Assembly (NCBI RefSeq): GCF_003024515.2
Contig: NZ_PYIX02000002.1
Coordinates: 1-64,000, forward strand
Direction of reading: 5' to 3'
DNA from: Acinetobacter sichuanensis
GTDB taxonomy: Bacteria; Pseudomonadota; Gammaproteobacteria; Pseudomonadales; Moraxellaceae
DNA: 64,000 bases
The notes under the pieces are model-generated. The model was not told the origin of the DNA. It worked only from the letters and a program-made list of their open reading frames with translations, and did not search any database. Both the position numbers and the translations under genes were made by a program. This document shows, piece by piece, positions 28,725 through 36,470 of this stretch. Each line of letters opens with the position of its first letter. Within the stretch, counting starts at the first letter, position 1.

Positions 28725-29276
28725 TTAGAATTGCTTTCTAACTTCCATCAAAGCGAAACCTAAAAGATTTAAACCTTTCCATTGCAATGGCTTTTCTGCT
28801 TTTTCATCCTCCGCAGACAAGCCAATTCCCCAGATTTTGTCTACAGGTGAAGCTTCAACCAATACACGCTCTCCTGTATTGAGTAAAAATTGTTTTAAAT
28901 CTTCATTTTGAGAAAATTTAGCTAAATTTCCTTGTACGACAATATTAAAACGATGTTCTAGCCATACACTTTCTTGATAGCCTTTCACTAAGCGTCCTAA
29001 AACCTTAATCTCTTTAGGGTCAGCGGTTCGTAGTATCTTATTTAAAATTTCATCATCACCAAAGAGTTTAGCTTTTTGAGCCATCATATACTGTTCAGTA
29101 TTTTTATATTGCACACCATCAACTTCAAATTTACTTGGAAACCACTGACTAAAACAACTCTTATCTATGACAGTTTTTTGCTTAGGTATATGCTCCCAAA
29201 AACATAAATATTTATGGCGTTGTCCTTTACGGACTTGCTCTTGCAATGCTGTTAAATATTGAAAATCACTCATCAT
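28725..29276 (-). CDS. NADAR family protein (YbiA/RibX-like)
   Basis: The 183-residue protein has the NADAR fold signatures: an FSQWFPSKFEVDGVQYKNTEQYMMAQKA block and the C-terminal block VLVEASPVDKIWGIGL. E. coli YbiA and plant homologues act as N-glycosidases on riboflavin intermediates, and other NADAR proteins reverse ADP-ribosylation or work in NAD-linked defence. Which applies here cannot be told. It lies between the two paralogous unknowns in the accessory segment, downstream of a broken kinase-like gene on the same strand. Confidence 0.85.
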   Translation of the reverse strand: MMSDFQYLTALQEQVRKGQRHKYLCFWEHIPKQKTVIDKSCFSQWFPSKFEVDGVQYKNTEQYMMAQKAKLFGDDEILNKILRTADPKEIKVLGRLVKGYQESVWLEHRFNIVVQGNLAKFSQNEDLKQFLLNTGERVLVEASPVDKIWGIGLSAEDEKAEKPLQWKGLNLLGFALMEVRKQF

Positions 29277-29308
29277 TTCATCCTAGTTTCTTAACTTTTA
29301 TCTCTTGA

Positions 29309-29392
29309 TCAAAGTTGTTCTAAAAACTGTTTGATCTGTTTTTTCGACGTTAAATGAATAAATTGGAGATGTGCATAATCTGGATTTTGCAT
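29309..29392 (-). pseudogene. Detached C-terminal tail of the P-loop kinase-like gene
   Basis: After the TGA at 29393-29395 the same frame continues for 27 codons to a TGA at 29309. It reads MQNPDYAHLQFIHL and then TSKKQIKQFLEQL, the kind of ending found on FlaR-type/adenylate-kinase-like proteins. One base change would restore the full gene (29309-29857). It is probably not translated separately. Confidence 0.65.
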
Positions 29393-29857
29393 TCAATCTT
29401 GATATTTTTTTCGATTTTTTTGATGAGTTTTGATCATCCACAAAATAATTGAATCTTGACTGAGCATGCGTGAAAAGCTTTCCGTATTATTCGAATTTTT
29501 CCAAAAAGGCTGCTTTGAAATCGCACGACTCAAAGCACATTTTACAGACTGAAATAAATTCACAGCAAATGGTAGATCTAGCCAAATCACTGTATCAATT
29601 TTCTTCCAAGTCATCTGTGTCGTTCGACTATAATTACCATCAATCACATAACCTTGTTTATCTGGATTCTGTTCAGCTTGTGCAATCGCGTTTTCAATTT
29701 TTCGAAAAAACTCAGGATCAGGCGTTTCTTGCCAGTCATCCATCCACAATAAATCATCTAATTCAATGTATTCTAAACTTAATTTTTTCGCCAATTTTCT
29801 GGCAAATGTTGACTTTCCCGAAGCGGAAGTCCCTACTACATTAATTCTATTCATCAT
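29393..29857 (-). CDS. P-loop kinase-like protein (FlaR/adenylate-kinase-like), truncated by in-frame TGA
   Basis: The N terminus has a Walker A motif GTSASGKST (about residues 9-17), then ELDDLLWMDDWQETPDPEFF and VIDGNYSRT. These are typical of the small nucleoside-kinase-like group often annotated as topology modulation protein FlaR. Phosphotransferase function is inferred from the family. The frame stops at 154 residues in a TGA, but the same frame then encodes a further 27 residues that look like the missing C terminus, so this is a nonsense-interrupted gene. The truncated product may or may not fold. It sits between the NADAR gene and a 65-residue protein. Confidence 0.7.
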   Translation of the reverse strand: MMNRINVVGTSASGKSTFARKLAKKLSLEYIELDDLLWMDDWQETPDPEFFRKIENAIAQAEQNPDKQGYVIDGNYSRTTQMTWKKIDTVIWLDLPFAVNLFQSVKCALSRAISKQPFWKNSNNTESFSRMLSQDSIILWMIKTHQKNRKKYQD

Positions 29858-29882
29858 TATTTACAGATCTTATTTTCATAAA

Positions 29883-29907
29883 AAAAGTAGCAAAAAAGCT
29901 ACTTTTA
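29883..29907 (-). terminator. Terminator between the 65-residue gene and the kinase-like gene
   Basis: The stem AAAAGTAGC (29883-29891) with GCTACTTTT (29898-29906), loop of six A, gives a T-run on the minus strand after the 65-residue gene. Confidence 0.8.
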
Positions 29908-29925
29908 ATGTTCTATTTTCAAAAA

Positions 29926-30123
29926 TTAGTTAATTGGCTTCAATGCTATTGTAACTTTGTGCTCATCTGCATGTTGATTAATATAATGATTAATTGAAGC
30001 AACTTCGCCTTCAACTTCTGCATCTGCCCCATAAACTATTTTTAAATACTCACCTTCTCGTGGTAAGACATCTAATTTTACTTCTATTGCACCTTGATCT
30101 AAACCTTGAATTGTAACAAGCAT
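29926..30123 (-). CDS. Small uncharacterised protein (65 aa)
   Basis: I do not recognise this protein. It is acidic with alternating hydrophobic residues (MLVTIQGLDQGAIEVKLDVL ... KVTIALKPIN), suggesting a small beta-rich fold. AGGAG lies seven bases before the ATG and a terminator follows the stop, so it is a credible gene. It sits in a minus-strand group with the ParB-like gene upstream. Confidence 0.65.
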   Translation of the reverse strand: MLVTIQGLDQGAIEVKLDVLPREGEYLKIVYGADAEVEGEVASINHYINQHADEHKVTIALKPIN

Positions 30124-30209
30124 GGGAAGCTCCTGATTTTATTATCTTTCTAATGTATGTAACTTGATGATAAACAACTAGGATATTCATGTTGATATTC
30201 TGTATATTT

Positions 30210-30605
30210 TCAGCAATTCAAATCGCTTTCGTCCTCATACTCAAGCTTATCTTCATCAATATTAACAAAGTCTGGTGAAGGCATTTCTTCAAACTGCACC
30301 GCTTGGATCGTTTTTTGATTCAATAATTGAGCTTTTGCCACTCGATGCATACCATCCATCACACATCCATCAGCACACAAAATAATGGGATAACTTAAAT
30401 CTGCCTCTTGAATCAGTTGAATATGTTCAATAATTTGTTGTGTTGTTGGGTGTGTGTTTGGAAACCAATACGCTTCGTTGAGTTCTTGAATACGATTTAA
30501 TTCAATATGTTGAACAGGAAAATTCTGACTCAGTCGAACCAAATGATGAACATCCCAAATCAGAGTATCTTCACCAACTTGACGAAAATGGTATTGTTTT
30601 CTCAT
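30210..30605 (-). CDS. ParB-like N-terminal domain protein
   Basis: The 131-residue protein has the ParB/Srx-type core: a short beta segment, then TQQIIEHIQLIQEADLSYPIILCADGCVMDGMHRVAKAQLL. Its DGMHR resembles the DGxHR box that binds nucleotide in ParB-like proteins. There is no helix-turn-helix or partition domain, so it is not a chromosome-segregation ParB. Stand-alone proteins of this type have unknown roles, possibly NTP-dependent. The C-terminal tail is very acidic (NIDEDKLEYEDESDLNC). It is divergent from paralogue B, with about 58 bases between them. Confidence 0.7.
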   Translation of the reverse strand: MRKQYHFRQVGEDTLIWDVHHLVRLSQNFPVQHIELNRIQELNEAYWFPNTHPTTQQIIEHIQLIQEADLSYPIILCADGCVMDGMHRVAKAQLLNQKTIQAVQFEEMPSPDFVNIDEDKLEYEDESDLNC

Positions 30606-30663
30606 TTTTTTTACGCATGCTATTTAATAAAGATGAAAAACAGATCATAACAGGAAAAGAAGA

Positions 30664-31824
30664 ATGTATTTAGAAAGAGCTTATCGCCAAGTTGCTTTCG
30701 TCAGTTATGGAAATAAATACCTCAGTGGTTCAGTTGATTCAGAAATTTTAGATCGCCATCCCTTAATTTTCACGCACTTTCCAATATTACGTGATCTTGA
30801 ATATGGCACATTATTAGCAGGTTCCGCCTCACATGTGCTTAATCACCTTAAAATACAAGGACTTGATAAAATAAGTTTGCATTTTTCTTGTGAGCTATTG
30901 CCACCACTGCTTGATTCTAAAATCTTTTATTTTAATGTAAGTGAATATAGTTTTTGTATCGTTTGCCATTTCCCAAATCAAATTTTTAAAGTGTTAATTC
31001 ATGTTGACGAGAAACCACTTTGGCAAGAATATGATGAAAATAATTTTCCACTGCAATCAGACTATAACAATTATCATGAAAGTGTTGAAAATTATGTATT
31101 AATGGATATATCTCCTGAATTTACTGATAAAATTTTAGCTGATTTACACCCTATTTCATGGAAATCTTTTTATGATGATTATCAAAATAAAGTCTATAAT
31201 TTTGAAATTTCCAAACGTTACGGAACCTTTCCTGTCCCACTAACAGAAAATAATTGTTATGAAGGTAATTTATACAAGAAAGAAGAACAGTTTCCATTAT
31301 TACCATTTAGTTTAAAACGTAATTATGCCAGCAATTTAATCATCAATGCTGCCGCACTTACCCACGCTTTTAATGTTGAATCTCATAGTAAAAATGAATA
31401 TGCAGCTTATTGGCATATGTCTGAAAATGAAAAAAAAGAGTTCTCAAAAGCAAATCAAACTCTAGATGAGTTATTTCCTATTTTGTTAAAGCATAGTGCT
31501 AACCATTATCAAGATTCTGCACTTCATACACAAAGACAACTACATACATCCTTTGCTACTCCATCAAAAATCATAGAAAATTCACTAGATGACTCAATTA
31601 ATCATTCAAATATAAATGACACTGAGAATATACAATCTGATGAAAAAACGTCTGGTTTTAACTGGTTTGGACTGATCAAATTTTTATGGTTTATGCTGTG
31701 GTGTTACTGCGCTTTATGGGCATTGGCATATTTCACAGTACATTGGGGAAATATTTTTGTATTTGCAATCGCTTTTCTATATGCACTATATAAAATACTA
31801 CCCAAATCAGATAAATCTATTTAA
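30664..31824 (+). CDS. Uncharacterised membrane-anchored protein, paralogue B
   Basis: This 386-residue protein is a paralogue of the one at 27668-28684. Shared features are the N-terminal VSYGNKYL (YGN at 15-17), R43-D44-L45, LK-x-QG with SLH at 71-73, and ANHYQDSAL near residue 280. Here the C terminus carries two hydrophobic helices (FLWFMLWCYCALWALAYF and FVFAIAFLYALYKIL) instead of one. A Ser/Asn-rich linker precedes them. The start has AGGAAAAGAAG just upstream. No catalytic motif is evident. The gene is A+T-rich with poorly conserved composition, typical of accessory DNA. Confidence 0.7.
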   Translation: MYLERAYRQVAFVSYGNKYLSGSVDSEILDRHPLIFTHFPILRDLEYGTLLAGSASHVLNHLKIQGLDKISLHFSCELLPPLLDSKIFYFNVSEYSFCIVCHFPNQIFKVLIHVDEKPLWQEYDENNFPLQSDYNNYHESVENYVLMDISPEFTDKILADLHPISWKSFYDDYQNKVYNFEISKRYGTFPVPLTENNCYEGNLYKKEEQFPLLPFSLKRNYASNLIINAAALTHAFNVESHSKNEYAAYWHMSENEKKEFSKANQTLDELFPILLKHSANHYQDSALHTQRQLHTSFATPSKIIENSLDDSINHSNINDTENIQSDEKTSGFNWFGLIKFLWFMLWCYCALWALAYFTVHWGNIFVFAIAFLYALYKILPKSDKSI

Positions 31825-31890
31825 TTTTCAATAAATCACAGAATGCGCTATTGGCTTAATTATAGAGTATTCTATTTTAAAACCACTCAT

Positions 31891-32103
31891 TTAACTCTTA
31901 CTTTCTGCTGCACACGTCCAAGTACCATTCGTTTTTTGCGTACATTGACAATCATTTTTTGCTTGTTTGCCTCTAATTTCTAAAATTTTTTTTGCGCTAC
32001 TACACGCTTCTCCACGTGTATTTGCATCCCATGTCATGGTCTTTTTTGCAATAGCATCGTTTGATAAAAAAATCGTACAAAAGAGTAGCCCCCATACTTT
32101 CAT
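31891..32103 (-). CDS. Small secreted cysteine-containing protein (70 aa)
   Basis: A clear signal peptide (MKVWGLLFCTIFLSNDAIA) should be cleaved after A-I-A, leaving about 51 residues. Four cysteines in a C-x(17)-C-x-C-x(9)-C-like spacing could form two disulfides in the periplasm. AGAGGAAG precedes the ATG. I do not recognise the family. It is convergent with paralogue B and divergent from the membrane-protein gene at 32339. Confidence 0.65.
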   Translation of the reverse strand: MKVWGLLFCTIFLSNDAIAKKTMTWDANTRGEACSSAKKILEIRGKQAKNDCQCTQKTNGTWTCAAESKS

Positions 32104-32338
32104 TTTATTACTTCCTCTATAAATTTTTAGAATACATAAATGATTATAAAAATATTGATTTTGAATTTCTATTCCCTATTTAGGGATAACTTTTTCTTCA
32201 AAATCTATTTTAATCTTTTGATTTCATTATTTAAACATGAATGACCATTAATCTGAATCAAGTTTATAAATCATCATTTCTCTTTATTATAACAAAAAGC
32301 TAAAAATACTTTAATAAATCATAACAACAGAGAAACTT

Positions 32339-33496
32339 ATGAAAGCAAGCTTCCCCCTTCCCTATCGTAAACCATTTTTCAATAAATACACTATTTTTGT
32401 GGTTTTCCTCTTATTTATCATTATTATCTTTGTTTTTCCATTTTCCTTATGGTTTGAAAAGCATGCTCAGCCATTCAATTTCTCTATTTTGGTTGAATAT
32501 TTTAAATACAATCTAAATCATTTTCCAATTTCAGATAAACAACTGGATAGCTTCTTCTTCTTTTCTTTGTATATTGGGGTTTATATACTTATTGATCTGA
32601 TTCATCAAGCCACTCGACTCATAATCAGCCCTGAGAAAATTTACTATTCATTTTTTAACATTCCTTTCAGAACAGCCATTGAACGTAAAAATATTGATTA
32701 TTGTCAGTTTGGTCTTTTAAAAGTCACTCAAAATAAATTTACCTCTTTTCTACAACGTTCAATATTTAATACAAAAAAATTTCAGCCTGAAGAAAAATTG
32801 TATTTCTTTCCGCTTAAAACACTCCAACTTGATTTAGACATTTCTTCTTTACAAGAAGATAAAAAAATTGAGTTTATTCAATTACTCAAACAATATTATA
32901 ACTTTCAAGAAGGGGTTCAAGAAATTAGCTTATCCGCAAAAGAAGCGAATGCCATCATACGTGAACAAATCAATATTAATATAAGTCCACGGATTGCCTA
33001 TTTACTGATCGCGAGTGTTCCTATTGGTGGACTTGGCATATTTTTAGCAGCTCAAGCCCCTTTTTTATTTTTCACTGATTATCCTACTTTTCCTGTTTTT
33101 TGTAGTATTTTTCTACTGATCTTTATTCCAAGTTTTTTATGGATCCGTAAAGAGATTGAACAGCTTGCCTTTCTAGGTGCAATGATTTCAAGTTTCTTTA
33201 TAACGATTGCCTTATATGCATTTTTATTGCCTATTGTGCATAGTTATTACACCACAAATTTTGGAACAGAAATAAACTATTCAGCAAAACTAATTGAAGT
33301 TTCAAGCAAGCAACAAGTGTGGCAAACGAGCAATGGTGATGATAAATTCTATATCAGTAAAAATTATCCTAAGTACAACCCTAATCTACAAGTTCAGCAA
33401 ACTTATATGTTTCCAGCACGCTATCATTGGCATAATTACACACTGTCTGAAAATGTTTTTCTTGAAGCTCAAGCACAAAAAAAGACCGCAAAATAG
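32339..33496 (+). CDS. Uncharacterised polytopic membrane protein
   Basis: This 385-residue protein has about five hydrophobic segments: near residues 18-38, 70-90, 220-245, 255-270 and 280-305. Between the first pair and the later group lies a roughly 120-residue hydrophilic part that may resemble a PH-like domain (LIISPEKIYYSFFNIPFRTAIERKNI). The C-terminal ~80 residues are soluble. No function is recognised. Its last codons, encoding KKTAK and stop, are the same DNA that forms the rplT terminator on the opposite strand. Confidence 0.65.
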   Translation: MKASFPLPYRKPFFNKYTIFVVFLLFIIIIFVFPFSLWFEKHAQPFNFSILVEYFKYNLNHFPISDKQLDSFFFFSLYIGVYILIDLIHQATRLIISPEKIYYSFFNIPFRTAIERKNIDYCQFGLLKVTQNKFTSFLQRSIFNTKKFQPEEKLYFFPLKTLQLDLDISSLQEDKKIEFIQLLKQYYNFQEGVQEISLSAKEANAIIREQININISPRIAYLLIASVPIGGLGIFLAAQAPFLFFTDYPTFPVFCSIFLLIFIPSFLWIRKEIEQLAFLGAMISSFFITIALYAFLLPIVHSYYTTNFGTEINYSAKLIEVSSKQQVWQTSNGDDKFYISKNYPKYNPNLQVQQTYMFPARYHWHNYTLSENVFLEAQAQKKTAK

Positions 33497-33508
33497 CGGT
33501 CTTCTTTT
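33475..33508 (-). terminator. Terminator of rpmI-rplT, overlapping the end of the opposite gene
   Basis: The stem AAGACCGC (33482-33489) with GCGGTCTT (33496-33503) gives a run of seven T on the minus strand after rplT. It lies within the final codons of the membrane-protein gene that ends at 33496 on +. Confidence 0.9.
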
Positions 33509-33523
33509 AATCATCAATGATGA

Positions 33524-33883
33524 TTATGCAGCTAATGCATCTTTAGCTTTTTCAGCTAAAGCAGCAAATGCAACTGAGTCATGCATAGCGATGTCAGCAA
33601 GTACGCGACGGTCGATGATCACTTGAGCTTTTTTCAAGCCATCGATCATACGGCTGTACGACAAACCATTTTGACGAGCACCAGCATTGATACGCGCAAT
33701 CCATAAAGCACGGAATTGACGTTTCTTTTGACGACGGTCACGGTAAGCATATTGACCAGCTTTAATTACCGCTTGGAACGCTACACGATAAACACGTGAA
33801 CGCGCACCATAGTAACCTTTAGCACGAGCAAGAATTTTTTTATGACGGCGATGAGCCTGTACACCACGTTTTACACGAGCCAT
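33524..33883 (-). CDS. rplT: 50S ribosomal protein L20
   Basis: L20 binds 23S rRNA early in large-subunit assembly and in many bacteria also represses its own operon. The 119-residue protein begins [19 protein letters not shown] and carries [17 protein letters not shown], both diagnostic. The ribosome site AAGGAG precedes the ATG. It lies 11 bases after rpmI. Confidence 0.98.
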   Translation of the reverse strand: MARVKRGVQAHRRHKKILARAKGYYGARSRVYRVAFQAVIKAGQYAYRDRRQKKRQFRALWIARINAGARQNGLSYSRMIDGLKKAQVIIDRRVLADIAMHDSVAFAALAEKAKDALAA

Positions 33884-33894
33884 TTATAATCTCC

Positions 33895-34089
33895 TTAGAT
33901 GTATGGGCACATACGACGAACTGAATTCATGTCACTTACGTGAACCATGACACAACCGCGCAATTGACGAATACGTTTAGCAGATTTTTTGGTCAAAATG
34001 TGGCGTTTGAACGCTTGTTTACGCTTGAAACCGTTAGCAGTCGCTTTGAAACGCTTAGCTGCACCACGGCGAGTTTTTAACTTAGCCAT
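33895..34089 (-). CDS. rpmI: 50S ribosomal protein L35
   Basis: The 64-residue protein begins [18 protein letters not shown] start it at the ATG at 34089, with AGAGG upstream, giving the usual L35 length; a further-upstream in-frame start would add six non-homologous residues. Unlike the E. coli arrangement it is not directly behind infC, being about 2.4 kb away, so it needs its own promoter in the gap upstream. Confidence 0.97.
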   Translation of the reverse strand: MAKLKTRRGAAKRFKATANGFKRKQAFKRHILTKKSAKRIRQLRGCVMVHVSDMNSVRRMCPYI

Positions 34090-34347
34090 AACAACCTCTT
34101 TAAACACCTGTTCGGTACGTTCGCACCATTGCGAGCACGACCTGCAGGTAAGGGAGGCAGTATTCTAAATCATCTGCGTACAAAACAAAAGCAATAACCT
34201 TTAAATTTTACATGAAAATATTTCTTTACTCATTTTCTTATTGAAAGTAATTTTTTAACTTATTGCTGTGGGTTGGATTAAAACCAAAGACTTATTTAAG
34301 GTAGATATTACTAAAGGACATAACGATTTAAATTAAATAATGTGTTT
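34090..34347 (-). promoter_or_regulatory. Leader and promoter region of rpmI-rplT
   Basis: About 100 bases immediately upstream are unusually G+C-rich for this window and include a small hairpin (TCGCA-ATGG-TGCGA on the minus strand). This is a plausible mRNA leader for L20-type autoregulation. It has not been matched to a known L20 leader model. The remainder to 34347 is A+T-rich with no gene. Confidence 0.4.
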
Positions 34348-34386
34348 TTCAAATGAGTAAACCATCGAATATTTTACTCATTTGAA
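34348..34386. repeat. Perfect 14-bp inverted repeat downstream of the YqaA-like gene
   Basis: TTCAAATGAGTAAA (34348-34361) and TTTACTCATTTGAA (34373-34386) are separated by 11 bases. It may terminate the minus-strand operon ending at 34408, but the T-run is weak. Confidence 0.6.
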
Positions 34387-34407
34387 TGTATATTTTTGAT
34401 ATATATT

Positions 34408-34833
34408 TTAAAAAAAGCCAATATAAAATAAGTAAATAAAAATATATCGTCCTGTTTTTGCTAAAGTAACGATAAATAAAAAGCGCCAAAACTGTTCTTT
34501 TAATAATCCCGCAATTAAAGTAATCGGGTCACCAATAATCGGCATCCAACTTAAAAATAATGACCAAAATCCATATTTTTGATAGATTTTTTCCGCTTTA
34601 ATCATATTTGATTCAGATACAGGAAACCATTTTTTATGTTTAAACTGCTCTATTTTTAATCCCAAATACCAATTTATACATGAACCCAATATATTCCCTA
34701 TAGATGCAATTATAATCAGTCCAAAAACTGAATATTTTTCTTGAGCTAATAGTCCAATCAAGACTGCTTCAGACTGTAAAGGAAGTAAAGTTGCTGCACC
34801 AAAAGCTGATAAAAATAGTAAAAAATATACCAT
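34408..34833 (-). CDS. YqaA/DedA-like membrane protein
   Basis: The 141-residue protein has about four membrane helices and the YqaA-type pattern: AATLLPLQSEAVLIGLL, ASIGNILGSCINWYLGL and SLFLSWMPIIGDPITLIAGLL. YqaA proteins belong to the DedA/SNARE-associated superfamily, whose members act in membrane lipid or proton-dependent homeostasis. The exact role is unknown. It follows the 34838 gene with a four-base gap, as the last gene of a small operon. Confidence 0.8.
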   Translation of the reverse strand: MVYFLLFLSAFGAATLLPLQSEAVLIGLLAQEKYSVFGLIIIASIGNILGSCINWYLGLKIEQFKHKKWFPVSESNMIKAEKIYQKYGFWSLFLSWMPIIGDPITLIAGLLKEQFWRFLFIVTLAKTGRYIFIYLFYIGFF

Positions 34834-34837
34834 ATAA

Positions 34838-35275
34838 CTAATTTAACAGGGTTTTAGTATGAATTTTTGCGTAAAAGAATGAAATAATAAAAGGAACTAA
34901 ATAAGCTAGCCAAAAAGAATATGCTGAGTTTATTATTTTTTGCAAGAATGTAAACTTTAATTGCCATCCTAGAAATATATAATCATTTATTTGTACATGA
35001 TAAAAATAATTTAATAACACCAAATAAATAGCAAGTATGCTCGTTAAAATAACAGTATTCTTTATATTCTGTTTTAATTTTTTCTGTAAAAATGCAAAAG
35101 TAATTGAAAATACCAAACCAACAATAGACATTAACGCAAAAACTAATATACCTACACGATCAACCGAATATTTATTTTGCAAATAAGCACAAATGATTGC
35201 AGTCAAAAACATACATAAACAACTTGTAAAAAAATGTTGTGCAATGGTGGCTTTCATACGATCTGCCTTAATCAT
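34838..35275 (-). CDS. Uncharacterised four-helix membrane protein
   Basis: I take the ATG at 35275, giving 145 residues with about four hydrophobic segments (FFTSCLCMFLTAIICAYL, VGILVFALMSIVGLVFSI, VILTSILAIYLVLL and FWLAYLVPFIISFFY). An earlier in-frame start would run into the preceding gene. Gaps of 16 and 4 bases to its neighbours indicate a three-gene operon. No family recognised. Confidence 0.6.
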   Translation of the reverse strand: MIKADRMKATIAQHFFTSCLCMFLTAIICAYLQNKYSVDRVGILVFALMSIVGLVFSITFAFLQKKLKQNIKNTVILTSILAIYLVLLNYFYHVQINDYIFLGWQLKFTFLQKIINSAYSFWLAYLVPFIISFFYAKIHTKTLLN

Positions 35276-35291
35276 GAGGGCTCTATTTTCG

Positions 35292-35576
35292 TTATAATTT
35301 AAGCTGTTTCTTAGTTTTAAAATATTGTAAGTTTGCCCAAATGACAGCCAAAATGATAACCGCCATACGTCCCCAATGATAACGCTGTGCAAGTGGATCA
35401 ATGATTGCACGTACTACTGCTCGGTCTTGTGACTGAATACTTGAAAAAACAGTTTGAATATGAATAATTTCAGCAATATATAAAGCTAAACATAGCGCAA
35501 CACCTATAATCACGCTCCAATAAATTTTTGGATTTTTTTCCAAAGCTAGAGTGAAATTTAAAAAAAATGCTTTCAT
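35292..35576 (-). CDS. Small uncharacterised membrane protein
   Basis: I use the ATG at 35576, giving 94 residues with two membrane helices: IYWSVIIGVALCLALYIAEII and MAVIILAVIWANLQYF. They flank a polar loop containing QDRAVVRAIIDPLAQRYHW. It is the first gene of the operon continuing into 34838 and 34408. Function unknown. Confidence 0.6.
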   Translation of the reverse strand: MKAFFLNFTLALEKNPKIYWSVIIGVALCLALYIAEIIHIQTVFSSIQSQDRAVVRAIIDPLAQRYHWGRMAVIILAVIWANLQYFKTKKQLKL

Positions 35577-35589
35577 TGTTGATATCCAC

Positions 35590-35625
35590 AAATCCAAAAC
35601 CACCGAAATCGGTGGTTTTGGATTT
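35590..35625. terminator. Long hairpin after the GST gene
   Basis: A 17-base perfect stem (35590-35606 with 35609-35625) with a two-base loop contains AACCACCGA and TCGGTGGTT. It lies 12 bases past the GST stop on minus. It is very stable but lacks a pure T-run. Confidence 0.75.
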
Positions 35626-35637
35626 TAACATAACAAT

Positions 35638-36255
35638 TTAGATTTTGATGGATAAAGCTTTTTGCACAGCAGGTCGAGCTGTCATGCGCTCCACATACTC
35701 TTTAACATATGGATAATCTTCAAGTTGAATTTGCTGCCATTCGTGACGTAATACCCAAGGCAAAATCGCCATATCAGCTATCGAATACTCTCCTGCAACA
35801 AATTTTTGCCCAATCAGTTGTTTGTTTAAAACTGAATATAAGCGTTTAGTTTCCGCCACAAAACGATCTGTGGCATAAGGGACTTTTTCTTTTGCAAACT
35901 GACTAAAATGATGGTTTTGCCCAAGCATAGGACCAAAGCCACCCATTTGCCACATTAACCATTGCTCTACATCTACACGATCTTGCTCATTGCTTGGATA
36001 ATACAGACCCGTTTTTCGACCCAAATATTGTAAAATTGCGCCAGACTCAAATACTGAAATTGACTCACCATTTGGACCATTCTGGTCAACAATTGCAGGA
36101 ATTTTATTGTTGGGAGAAATCCTTAAAAAATCAGGCTGAAACTGATCATTTTCTAAAATATTGATCGGAAATATTTGATATTCCAACCCCATTTCTTCAA
36201 GAGCAATGGTAATTTTATGTCCATTGGGTGTGCCCCAATAATACAAATCAATCAT
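35638..36255 (-). CDS. Glutathione S-transferase family protein (YghU/YfcG-like)
   Basis: The N-terminal thioredoxin-like domain reads IDLYYWGTPNGHKITIALEE, continues with SPNNKIPAIVD and ends in VFESGAILQYLG (glutathione-binding). The helical C-terminal domain contains FVAGEYSIADMAILPWV. The TPNGHK motif is typical of the Nu-class (YfcG/YghU), which reduce disulfides or peroxides with two glutathiones. I use the ATG at 36255, which has AAAGGA upstream; 205 residues. It is cargo inserted between infC and rpmI, flanked by terminators on both sides. Confidence 0.85.
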   Translation of the reverse strand: MIDLYYWGTPNGHKITIALEEMGLEYQIFPINILENDQFQPDFLRISPNNKIPAIVDQNGPNGESISVFESGAILQYLGRKTGLYYPSNEQDRVDVEQWLMWQMGGFGPMLGQNHHFSQFAKEKVPYATDRFVAETKRLYSVLNKQLIGQKFVAGEYSIADMAILPWVLRHEWQQIQLEDYPYVKEYVERMTARPAVQKALSIKI

Positions 36256-36426
36256 TTTCAATCCTTTCTATTTTCAGTTTTTTCAATGTTATAACAATCT
36301 TATTTAACTTTTATAGCACGTTTTTAAACATAAATGCACGTATGACCACTCAGCATCCTATGTAAATATTGATAAAAAGGATCACTATATTGCTACTGAT
36401 AATGCATTGAGCAAAATTTTTTCAAT

Positions 36427-36457
36427 AAAAAAGCACTGCATGAGCAGTGCTTTTTAG
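36427..36457 (-). terminator. Terminator of thrS-infC
   Basis: The stem AGCACTGC (36432-36439) with GCAGTGCT (36444-36451), loop ATGA, is flanked by A/T-runs. It lies just after the infC stop and uncouples infC from the downstream ribosomal protein genes. Confidence 0.9.
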
Positions 36458-36470
36458 GATCAGGAGAATA

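Noticed and set aside
29393..29395. In-frame TGA considered as a selenocysteine codon
   Set aside because: The family has no known selenocysteine position, no SECIS-like hairpin is evident right after it, and a simple nonsense change explains it.
30210..30605. Reading the ParB-like protein as a plasmid or chromosome partition gene
   Set aside because: It lacks the helix-turn-helix and dimerisation domains, has no parA beside it and no parS-like repeats.
33294..33626. 110-codon plus-strand frame overlapping the membrane protein and rplT
   Set aside because: It is out of frame with the membrane protein and antisense to rplT and its terminator.
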